Below are positions 40,801-46,962 of a stretch of DNA of 64,000 bases, piece after piece. Source of the stretch: Chamaea fasciata (Eukaryota; Chordata; Aves; Passeriformes; Sylviidae); the NCBI GenBank assembly GCA_029207755.1, contig JARCOQ010000002.1, forward strand, positions 42,611,744 to 42,675,743, in the 5' to 3' direction. Position 1 is the first letter of the stretch. Every line of letters begins with the position of its first letter. The position numbers and the translations under genes are program-made. The notes under the pieces were generated by a model. It was not told the DNA's origin. It did not search any database and was given only the letters and a program-made list of their open reading frames with translations.

Positions 40801-43800
40801 GTACAGAAAATTGATCTATGGTATTAATAACTGTGCAAACATTCATTGTGTTCTTATGGAAACTGAATTGCTGGGGAGCCATCTGAACATGATACTGAAC
40901 TGTGAACATGCTGTATTCCTCCCTGTCTTCTCCTGGGCATCTAATTGTAACTGAAATACTTGTGACAAGGAACCTCCTTCCATAAGCATCTGTAAAATCA
41001 TCAGTTTCATTAACCAGGTTTATTAAATAGCATTTCATGACTTAAGTTGGAATTCTGCCTTAATACTGCAAATACTATTATGGAACAATTCATGTATATT
41101 GATATAAAAACGCTAGATTCCAACTCTCTTTCATGCTAACACTTATGATAAATGAAATTTACTTTGAATTGGTATTATGAATGAAACTAGACTGGATGAG
41201 CAAAGAAATCTGAAGGCAATTGTTACCTGAGTTCATAACTAACACGCATTCTTTTCTTTTAGATTGTTAAATACGTGATTGATCAGATTCTGAAGTATTT
41301 TCGATGTATACAGCAGTGGGCAGCCATAAGAGTTATACCGAAGCTGACTGTTGCTGCTTCTCTGAACTTGTTTCAAGAAGGAGGTAGGTACGGCTGATTT
41401 GTGGTGGCTGCTCAAAGGTACTGCTGAGAGGAGCCACGAGAGGGCAGTGGGAGGAGAGAACAGGCCAAAAAATGCAGCCTTGGGAACCAGCAGGCCAGGA
41501 CACAGCAAGCGCACTGCTCCCTGCCCATGGCAAGAACAAATTAAGGTTCAACAGGACATACAGTTCACTTCTGTATAAAAGCAAAAGCTACACTGAGAGG
41601 TTTCCCAGGCTTAGAGGTTTGAAGGCTGCCAAGAGAGCCAAGAAATGGCAATGGTACCCAGAGAATGTGCTGGGGCATCAGCAGCAACAGGTGGGGAAGC
41701 ACCAAGCAGAGCTGAGAACTACACAAATGTGCACAACTAACAACCTAACTCACACATTCCTGCTCTACACAAAGGCTGCAAAGAGAAAGGGAGATGAGAG
41801 AGGCTGTATAAAGCAAACTTTCCCCAGAAAATATCCCCATTGTACACTTCATTTGACAAAGGCATGGGCTGTCTGGATGAAGAGAGATCCAGTTCTACCC
41901 AGTGTAGGTGAGCAACAAGAAAAGAAAAAAAATGTATTTGTCAGGAAACAATTGCAAGCTCAACACATTTGAGGAAGTCACAGTAAACAACAGAGAATGT
42001 AAGAATTCATCTTCTGATTTTATTTCTTATTTCATCTTTCAAAATTAACTGGTGTTAACATTTTTCAATTTAACAAATGTAGCTTGTTGCTGCTTTTTGG
42101 ATTCTAGAATTACATCTGGGAATGAATTTCAATTTTTCACTGATCTTTTAAGAGACTGGCAGACAGCTATGTGCTTGCTTGTATGACATCAAACAGTATG
42201 GACAAGATCAGCGCAGTCATTAGAACCTGACTTTGGTCTGCCAGCAAATGCTTCATTCCCTCTGTCAATCCGGTCTAGATTGGTCTGTACAGGAACACAC
42301 TATACTGTAAATACAGATGGTCACCAAAAACACATTACCAATTTGTTACTGACCACTGGTTGTTATTGATTTGCTCCCTGGCCCTGCCCAGCTCCAACCA
42401 GCTCTTTCCAAAACCATGCTCAAGAGCAGTTTGAAGGGCAACTCACTTTACCAACTTTGTGCAAAAAGAGTGTATTAATGAAATCATTCCTTCCACTCCA
42501 CAGTGTCTCCTATATGCCTTGTTTGATTGACAGCATCAGTCAAATAGCTTCAAAATCACACTTTGAAAATATCCCAGGAGCGGGCTACCACAGTTCTCAG
42601 GCATTCTTTTAAAACTTTTAAACTGGAAAAAAAAAAGTCTATGAAGTTAATTATCAAAATAATAGTAGTAAAAATGACAAGGAGGCAGGCAAAGGGGAAC
42701 AAATACAATTTTGTTTAAAGCTTCTGAAGCTCACTGTGGTCATATAGGAACTGCAAGATCTGACCCTCCAGGGTGATCACTGTTATTACTTTGATTACAG
42801 TAGCACAGGGCAACACCACACAGACTGGAACTTGTTTGCTCCTGATGGGAGTCTTCTGGCCTGAAGAGCTTACAGTCTAAATAAGACCAGGTAGACAAGT
42901 GGAGTAAGAAAGAAAGTACTTTTATTAGGTCCAGGAGAGATTAGGAAACTTGCCCAAGGACACATACCTTTGACAGATCCAGGGTTTAACCTAGATTTCC
43001 AGTATGGCGCCTTGGTCATGAACACTTCCCCTACCTTCTGCTCAACTTGTGAATGCTTTTTCAGCTGAGATGTAAACAGACTACATCTCAGTAAAGCATC
43101 ACCAGAAACATCCTGTTATACCATGTTTATTTTGACAGCTTTCACATGGAGAACATTTTCTATTGACAAAGTCCTAAGTGCACAGATGAAGAAATAAACA
43201 CAAATTTGGGGGCAGGGGAGAGCTTTGAGCTCAAAAGCAGGCTACTGCTTCACAAGGCGCTCTACAGCACTGGAAGTTTCATTGCATTTGCTTCAGCTTT
43301 AGTCCCTAAAACTTTAGAGTTTTAAACTTACTCCAGCTATGTAATTTCATATATCCAGCAAAGTATTTCTCCTTTTTGGGAGGGTCGTAATAAAGAGACA
43401 TGGAACAGAAATTATCCAGAAAAAGAAAAGTAATACCAAATTATGGAAGAAAGAAATTGCGAAACTTAACTCAGTCCAGGTTCACATGCCACAGAAAACC
43501 AAGACAGGTTTTAGATGTAAGTCATTGTTGACACATAATATTTAACCATGCTCATCATAAAATCCACTTTACTGAAATAAAAAATACACAGTACAAAAAT
43601 CCACTTGACGCAAATGTTACTCATTAACATTCCCTCTATATCTCACATGAAAGCATTACTTGTGAAAAGTGCCCACTTGCAAATCTGAGAGGACACTGCC
43701 TCTCACTTCACAATGTGCCAAAAGTCATACCTGCGGGAAGAAATTATAACCTTTAGTAATAAACGGCTCATTTCCCAGCATAATTTCTATTAATTCCTCG

Positions 43801-44649
43801 ACCTTTGCTTTCACTATCAACATAAATGATTGCACAAAGGGGAAATATGAGCTAGAAGCAAGGTCGAGGTGTCCTGTATCTTGATAACGCAGAGAGAATT
43901 CAATCAAGTCACTTTCAAGAGTCTTGTGAACTACCTTTCAGGCAGGTGAGTGCCTGGCCTTGTTTCCAAAAGCTGCCAGGATCGACTCAAAAGCCGCAGA
44001 GCTGCCACGTTTCCCTGCAAGATCCGGCACAACTTCCCGTCGCCGTGGTCTCCCGGGTACCGGTGTTTAGCCCACACCCCATGCCAGCGGCACGGTGAAG
44101 CACAGAAGCGGCCTCCTCCTCCTCCCCGGGGAAGAAGAGGTGCCACGGGGAGCCGCAGCCGTGACTCAGAGCCGTCTCTGTCACAACACGCATTTCCCAA
44201 ACGTCCCGATGCTTCAGGTGCCCGGCCGGACGGCTCCAGCGGCAGCCAGCGCGGGCGGGAGGCACTGGCGTTTCCCGATGCCCCGGCAAGACCGCCCCGT
44301 GCTCAGCTCTCCCTGTCGCGCAGCACGGCAACCCCGCGCCGCCTTGGCCGGCGCAGACCCTTCCCCGCGGGGCGCCCACCCACCACCCCCTTTCCTGCTC
44401 TCTCCGTCGGGACGCTCGTCTCCCCGCGCCGCCGGGCTGGGGCCGTGCGCCCTCCGCAAACCCCGTTCCGCGCCCTCCACCTCCGCAGGGGCGCGGTAGG
44501 CACCGACAGGACGGGGGTGAAAGCCGGTACCTGACTCTGTCCTTCTCTGCCCGCCGGAGCTCCGCGTCCCTCTGCAGCACCTGGAAAATCGCCCTGGCTT
44601 CCTCCTCGTTCAGAAAACTGAGATCTGGCCCCTGGGGCGCTGCGGTCAT
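9764..44649 (-). CDS. EXPH5: EXPH5 (exophilin-5 / Slac2-b), complete coding gene, 6 exons
   Basis: Exophilin-5 is a Rab27 effector of the Slp/Slac2 family. It links Rab27-bearing vesicles to secretion and transport and is needed in keratinocytes; human EXPH5 loss causes skin fragility. The coding join on the minus strand is 44649-44531, 27400-27243, 23084-22940, 18291-18243, 16716-16590 and 15069-9764. All introns are GT-AG and every phase closes, giving 1967 residues, close to human (about 1989). Residues about 7-66 form the Rab-binding homology region (FLNEEEAR...EKDRVSKL and GVTGEWFEE, with Trp59). The rest, mostly one giant exon, is low-complexity, Ser-rich and predicted disordered, ending in an acidic tail (DSDSDTTTDDEYYLDE). 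There are no frameshifts or internal stops. The gene lies downstream of POGLUT3 in head-to-tail order. Confidence 0.95.
15070..16589 (-). other. EXPH5: EXPH5 intron 5
   Basis: AT-rich intron with a short TG-rich run near 15347-15366. No repeat family or extra exon was recognised. Confidence 0.8.
16590..16716 (-). CDS. EXPH5: EXPH5 coding exon 5
   Basis: The 127-nt exon encodes residues 158-199 and the first base of Val200. The acceptor is TTTTCAACAG and the donor is AGTG|GTAAGT. The translation ends LEWNEQLEKEIFSV, which leads directly into LSDLDDQLAQEQ of exon 6. The mammalian protein has the same arrangement (a Trp-containing acidic stretch, then VLDDLDSKLAQEQ). The start phase is 0, in agreement with exon 4. 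Confidence 0.9.
16717..18242 (-). other. EXPH5: EXPH5 intron 4, with a perfect hairpin
   Basis: Short AT-rich intron. The only structure seen is an inverted repeat at 18022-18047, about 200 bp from the donor-side end of exon 4. No mobile element was recognised. Confidence 0.75.
18022..18047. repeat. Perfect 10-bp inverted repeat, 6-nt loop
   Basis: TTTCCTAGCT at 18022-18031 is followed by the spacer TTCCAT and then its exact reverse complement AGCTAGGAAA at 18038-18047. In transcribed EXPH5 pre-mRNA it could form a short stem-loop. The stem is too short for a typical microRNA precursor. Confidence 0.7.
18243..18291 (-). CDS. EXPH5: EXPH5 coding exon 4 (49-nt small exon)
   Basis: This small exon completes Arg141 and encodes residues 142-157 (YDSSASPSSKVEEMAT). 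The acceptor is GTGCCTACAG and the donor is ACG|GTAAGT, a strong site. Its length is not a multiple of three, so skipping it would shift the frame into exon 5. It corresponds to the mammalian stretch around YNSPLENHLVDS. It is too short to be found by ORF length; it was identified from splice sites, phase and similarity. Confidence 0.85.
18292..22939 (-). other. EXPH5: EXPH5 intron 3
   Basis: This 4.6-kb intron contains a 19-bp direct duplication at 21534-21571 and a short duplication near 20000-20030. Plus-strand ORFs such as 19084-19482 show no family resemblance and are treated as chance. No LINE or LTR was recognised. Confidence 0.7.
21534..21571. repeat. 19-bp tandem duplication
   Basis: GGCTACTTCACTGTGCACC occurs twice in direct succession, at 21534-21552 and 21553-21571, without a mismatch. 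A diverged partial unit precedes it. It lies in EXPH5 intron 3. Confidence 0.8.
22940..23084 (-). CDS. EXPH5: EXPH5 coding exon 3
   Basis: The 145-nt exon encodes residues 93-141, with both end codons split. The acceptor is TTTTTAG|AT and the donor is CG|GTGAGC. The translation includes SFLGFRSPFAWLSSFRKSRK, which aligns with the mammalian stretch reading SFRSSFASLFSFRKSGK, a short conserved basic-hydrophobic segment just after the Rab-binding region. The phase joins exactly to exons 2 and 4. Confidence 0.9.
24200..24345. mobile_element. Possible ancient amniote SINE-like repeat
   Basis: The order of motifs CCTTTTATTTAGCCAACTTA, then CAGTTGGAAA, then GAGGCACACAAGCCCTTCTTCAG resembles an old interspersed repeat seen in reptiles and birds (TTTTATTGGACCAACTT ... 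GAGCCACACAG...CTTCTTCAGGTCTG). The match is partial and comes from memory of the family; the orientation is not assigned. Confidence 0.35.
24979..25544 (+). repeat. 5' LTR of the intron 2 ERV
   Basis: It starts TGTGCTGGTTTTGGCTGG after a T run and ends near GGGGTTAAACCA. It contains the promoter-like AGTATAAAGC near 25237, a CTATTAAACTG poly(A)-type signal region near 25420 and TTTATCTCAACTCATGAG, all features of a common avian LTR family. The precise Repbase name is uncertain (ERVL- or ERVK-type). Confidence 0.75.
25552..25570 (+). promoter_or_regulatory. Candidate primer-binding site of the ERV
   Basis: AGGATGCCCAATGTAGGGC lies about 10 bp beyond the 5' LTR end and resembles TGGCGCCCAACGTGGGGC, the site for a tRNA-Lys primer. 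The changes are mostly C-to-T or G-to-A, including at both CpG positions, as expected from methylation decay. It supports the interpretation of the flanking repeats as true LTRs. Confidence 0.5.
25737..26040 (+). repeat. Degenerate 40-50 bp tandem units in the ERV interior
   Basis: Cores of TGTGGC type recur at about 25742, 25785, 25825, 25873, 25923, 25973 and 26021, a spacing of 40-50 bp. Each is followed by an AAGTCCATGCCAGAGCAGG-like stretch and a CCTGAAGG-like stretch in varying preservation. Several ORFs in this interval on both strands are by-products of the repeat. Confidence 0.6.
26225..26735 (+). repeat. 3' LTR of the intron 2 ERV
   Basis: This parallels the upstream LTR block by block: GGGCTGTGTTCTGGATTT, TTACTGCTGAGCAG, CAGCATATAAAATC, TTACCTCAATTCA, and a final GCTGGGTTAAACCACAAC. 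The first 40 or so bases of the LTR appear lost or scrambled compared with the 5' copy. Confidence 0.7.
26850..27019 (+). mobile_element. CR1 LINE 3'-end fragment
   Basis: It begins CACTGGAACAGCCTCTTCAG and ends CATACTATGATTCTAAC, covering the last ~170 bp of a CR1 element, including the ATGATTCT-type terminus. It is diverged and non-coding, about 220 bp from EXPH5 exon 2. Confidence 0.75.
27243..27400 (-). CDS. EXPH5: EXPH5 coding exon 2: second half of the Rab-binding region
   Basis: The 158-nt exon encodes residues 40-92 and the first base of Asn93. The acceptor is a T-rich tract ending TTTTTAG and the donor is A|GTGAGT. The translation contains the hallmark GVTGEWFEEIKRRKF (residues 54-68). 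The Trp-Phe pair of this motif is characteristic of Slp/Slac2 Rab27 effectors. It continues ASRMLKPPLEHQLRK, matching the mammalian protein. The split of the Rab-binding region between exons 1 and 2 means an alternative promoter in intron 1 would remove the first helix. An old CR1 copy ends only about 220 bp from this exon. Confidence 0.93.
28900..29250. promoter_or_regulatory. Internal CpG island in EXPH5 intron 1
   Basis: About 350 bp of very CpG-dense sequence (for example CGGGGCGGCCGCC near 29090 and GGCGGCGGCCGCCGG near 29120) stands in an otherwise AT-rich intron, 1.5 kb upstream of EXPH5 exon 2 and 15 kb downstream of the main promoter. It could be an alternative promoter or enhancer. 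It is not explained by any recognised repeat. Overlapping ORFs on both strands reflect its GC content. Confidence 0.65.
31071..31711 (+). mobile_element. Solo LTR of an endogenous retrovirus
   Basis: The element begins TGTCCTGGGGTGACTTTATG and ends CAAACCAGGACA, so it has TG...CA ends and the short inverted repeat TGTCCTGG/CCAGGACA. It carries an AATAAA signal at 31577-31582 and a GC-rich middle, as LTRs do. The flanks are AACGC (31066-31070) and AACAT (31712-31716), compatible with a 5-bp target duplication after two transitions. I recognise the type from passerine-like genomes but do not assign a family name. There is no internal retroviral sequence beside it. It is antisense to EXPH5. Confidence 0.75.
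31803..31831. repeat. Poly(A) run, 29 bp
   Basis: An uninterrupted run of about 29 adenines lies roughly 90 bp beyond the solo LTR. No adjacent retroposed gene was recognised. Confidence 0.85.
37390..38050. repeat. GC-rich, stop-poor block with degenerate CCTGACC-like repeats
   Basis: This is an isolated GC-rich island with few CpGs, so it is not a classical CpG island. Between about 37660 and 37930, short words such as CTTGACC, CCTGACC, CCTGGCC and CCTGCC recur at irregular intervals. Open frames on both strands result from the low stop content. The origin is unknown; an eroded minisatellite or part of an unrecognised repeat is most likely. Confidence 0.45.
41472..41972 (+). other. Unrecognised 166-codon ORF in EXPH5 intron 1
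   Basis: An ATG-initiated ORF of 166 codons lies in sequence that is not especially GC-rich. The predicted protein is basic and rich in Lys, Gln and Thr. It has no signal peptide, transmembrane segment or motif I recognise. No splice sites or poly(A) signal clearly frame it. It is antisense to EXPH5. Chance is the most likely explanation, but the length is notable for AT-balanced sequence. Confidence 0.2.
42870..43030 (+). mobile_element. MIR/CORE-SINE-like ancient repeat
   Basis: The order GAGCTTACAGTCTAAATAAG, then GGAAACTTGCCCAAGGACAC, then GATCCAGGGTTTAACC, then ATTTCCAGTATGGCGCC follows the 3' half of MIR-type tetrapod SINEs (AACTTGCCCAAGGTCACACAG ... GATTCGAACCCAG). It is diverged, as expected for an amniote-wide old insertion. 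Confidence 0.5.
44531..44649 (-). CDS. EXPH5: EXPH5 coding exon 1: first half of the Rab-binding region
   Basis: This exon encodes residues 1-39 plus two bases of Ser40. The ATG at 44649-44647 has A at -3. The translation begins MTAAPQGPDLSFLNEEEAR, matching the start of exophilin-5. FLNEEEAR...ILQVL-type sequence followed by RRAEKDRV is the first amphipathic helix of the Rab27-binding domain. The reading frame stays open upstream but has no earlier in-frame ATG nearby, so this start is well supported. The donor is AG|GTACCG, which is weaker than consensus at +4 and +5. The exon sits inside the promoter CpG island. Confidence 0.93.
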
Positions 44650-44870
44650 GGCTTGGCTTATCGGCGGGCGGGCGGGCGGAGGCGGGCGGGCAGCGCTGAC
44701 CCCCGCGGAGCGTGCAGCCGCACCGGCATGGCCGAGCGCCGGGCGGACCGCGCACGCCGGCACCGCGGGACCCGCGTGTCCCTGAACGGCGACAGCCGGG
44801 GCGTCCGCCGCTCGGAATCACCCTGGCGCGGGCTGGGCAGCTCGCTGCTGAGCGATCGCAGCGCAGCCCG

Positions 44871-44922
44871 GCGGGGCGGGGCGGGGCGGGGCAGGGCAGG
44901 GCAGGGCAGGGAGGAGAGGGGA
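44871..44922 (+). promoter_or_regulatory. EXPH5: GC-box array / G-rich tandem tract
   Basis: Four GGGGC pentamers of GC-box type are followed by four GCAGG pentamers on the plus strand. On the minus strand this gives CCCCGCCCC-like Sp1/KLF sites. The regularly spaced G runs also satisfy the pattern for a G-quadruplex. The position, about 220-270 bp upstream of the EXPH5 ATG, fits a core-promoter element. Confidence 0.65.
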
Positions 44923-45300
44923 GGCGGCAGCCCCGTCGGGGCCGGAGCCGGAACCGGAGTCGGTGTTGGGGATGCCCCTCGCCCCGTTCTCGTGTCCCGC
45001 GAGCGGGCCGCGGTGGAGTCGGGCGATGCGCCGAGCGCTCGGCGCCGTGTTTGCTTTGGCGCTGCCCAGGGAGCACACGCCCGCACCGGGGGGGGCCGCC
45101 GCTGTTCCCCCAGGGCGCTGACGGCGCGGTTGCCGCCGGGCAAACCCCGCCACGTCTCTGCCCGATTCTCCGTGGCACCGCCGCTCCGCCCGGGCGCTGC
45201 TCGGCCCCCGGCAGTCCCTTCGTGGAGCACGCCGCGTCCCGCCGCTGCAGGAGGACATGCCCGTAGTTTTGCGGTGTGGATGCAAAGCGGCAACTTTTCC

Positions 45301-45624
45301 ACTAGGGAACAACAGGACTGTGTTTCCGATTTACTCTCCTTTAAGGTTTTCCTGAAGAAATAGTAGAGAACTCTTCTTGTTCTTGACCTGGGAGTTACAA
45401 TCACATCTCGGAAGTAATTTCATCCTGATTCCATTCTAACAGCTCTAATGCAACTCAGCTCTGTTGGTGGGAGCGCCACAAATTGCTGCGTCTTTCCAAC
45501 GTACGTGTCTGACTAGTTTGCTGTATTCGTTGAAAACTTTGTAAAATATCCTTTGAAATTTTTCCATCAAAGAAGAGCTTTATTCAGGGCTGAACTGCAG
45601 ATGGAGAAGGAAAATTGTGATGAA
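45301..45624. other. Intergenic, right of the EXPH5 promoter
   Basis: AT-balanced sequence between the CpG island and the first CR1 copy. No gene or repeat was recognised with certainty; the last part may be eroded CR1. Confidence 0.5.
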
Positions 45625-46033
45625 TTATTTCAGGCTGAGAAAGTTGGGGTTCTCCAGCATGGAGGAGACTTGTTGTGGAAACCTTGTAACAACCGTTCAA
45701 TACATGAAGGGGTCCTACAGGGAAGCCAGAGAAGGACTCTTCCTTAGGAGCTGTGGTGGTAGGACAAGGAGTAATGGGTACAAATTGGAAGAGGTGAAAT
45801 TTAGGTTAGATACTAGGAAGAATATTTTTTTACTGTGAGAGTGGTGAGGTACTGAAACAGGTTGCTCAGGGTGGTTGTGGATGCCCCAGTCCTGGCAGTG
45901 TTCAAGGCCAGGTTGGACAAGGCCTTGAGCCATCTCATCTAGTGGGAAGCGTCCCTGCCCATGGCTGGGAGGATTGAGACTGGACGATCTTTAAAGTCCC
46001 TTCCAAACCCTTAATATTCTCTGATTCTATGAA
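45625..46033 (+). mobile_element. CR1 LINE 3'-end copy
   Basis: It shows the standard CR1 3' blocks in order: CTGAGAAAGTTGGGGTTCTC, ATGAAGGGGTCCTACAGG, TACTGTGAGAGTGGTGAGG, CAGGTTGCTCAGGGTGG, TTCAAGGCCAGGTTGGACA, GTCCCTGCCCATGGC and CTTTAAAGTCCCTTCCAA, ending CTCTGATTCTATGA. It is 5'-truncated, non-coding and well preserved compared with the others. Confidence 0.9.
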
Positions 46034-46894
46034 AGAAAACACAATTTTTATTATAGCAAAGCAAGTCAGTGGAAAAAGGCAGAGCAGTGTGCAGCAGGAG
46101 CTGGGCTGTGATGCACGCAGCCTCCTTCCCACCCGGCAGCAGGCTGACGTGGGGCTGTGGGAGAATGTTTCCCCACTAGGGAGTTGAGTGGTGCAAGCGG
46201 AAATAATGGCCTTAGAGCACAGCAGGAATAATAGGTTGCAGGAGGTTCCTTGTTTTCGCAGAGCTTCTGGCATAATTTGTCTGACCTAAAGAGAAACTTA
46301 CCTGACTCCTGGTAACCAAACAACAAAAGCAAAGCTGTGAGACAATTGATGAAAACATAAAAAAGCAAACTATGAAGAATTATTATGTGGAGAGTGTGTG
46401 TCTCCAACAGGGAAAAGACAATGAATTTTTAATAGTGTATGGGAGGTACTTCTGGGCAAAGTCCAAGCATTTCTAATTTCTTTCTAAAGGTGTGAGAGCC
46501 ACAGCTGTCCCTGGTGCACTAGGAGAACTTCCCTCCAAGAGTAAATGTTCTGTCCTTCGCATTCTGTTGCATTGAGCATAATAAGGGTGAGTGTTTCACC
46601 AGCAGAAGCTGAGTGTATGGAGTTCTCCTGGGGACTCTCCCAGGCAGTGAATTATACATCACTCTCCCTTTCTGACTGGCACCTGCAGGATATGGGAAGC
46701 GGTTGCTCACAGTGCTTCTGCATCATGCTGGATCTGCTCCCAGAGCTGGGGCAGAACATGGTAGCATTTTCTTCTGTACATCCATTGCAGTGAAGCTCAT
46801 CAATGCCCACACTTGCCTTAAAAACAATGCTTCATCTCATTGGTGAGTTGCAGTCTTTTAACTTGTGCAAACTTACAAGATGTCTCTGCTCATT
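46034..46894. other. Intergenic, nothing recognised
   Basis: No gene or repeat family could be assigned. Short ORFs on both strands show no recognisable domain. Confidence 0.6.
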
Positions 46895-46962
46895 GCAGGA
46901 GATTGGACTAGATGACCTTTAAAAGTCCCTTCCAAACCAAAAGTCCCTTCCAAACCAAATAA
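46895..46962 (+). mobile_element. CR1 3' terminal fragment with an internal 18-bp duplication
   Basis: GCAGGAGATTGGACTAGATG followed by a CCTTTAAAAGTCCCTTCC-type block is the CR1 terminus. The word AAAAGTCCCTTCCAAACC is then repeated directly once more. Only about 70 bp of the element is present. Confidence 0.7.

Larger units (their letters stand above)
27401..44530 (-). other. EXPH5: EXPH5 intron 1 (17.1 kb)
   Basis: The longest intron. It contains an internal CpG island (28900-29250), a solo LTR (31071-31711), an A29 run (31803-31831), a GC-rich block (37390-38050), a long unexplained ORF (41472-41972) and an ancient MIR-like SINE (42870-43030). The first 500 bp after exon 1, down to about 43950, belong to the promoter CpG island. 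The remaining sequence (29300-31070, 31832-37389, 38051-41471, 43031-43950) is AT-rich and shows nothing I can name. Confidence 0.8.
43950..45300 (-). promoter_or_regulatory. EXPH5: CpG island, EXPH5 promoter
   Basis: CpG-dense sequence of about 1.3 kb surrounds EXPH5 coding exon 1, with the densest part at 44200-45250. It includes an array of GC boxes at 44871-44930 about 230 bp upstream of the start codon. There is no TATA box near the start. Long overlapping ORFs on both strands (up to 291 codons) are products of the base composition and are not annotated. Divergent transcription to the right is possible but not shown. Confidence 0.8.

Noticed and set aside
44650..44763. N-terminal extension of EXPH5 to 44763
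   Set aside because: The frame is open upstream, but the codon at 44763 is GTG, not ATG, and there is no in-frame ATG between. The known family start matches the ATG at 44649.
43950..45404. Long ORFs on both strands (up to 291 codons) in the EXPH5 promoter CpG island
   Set aside because: They are dominated by Arg, Pro, Ala and Gly, mutually overlapping in several frames, and have no recognisable domain. Only the frame at 44531-44649 is conserved.
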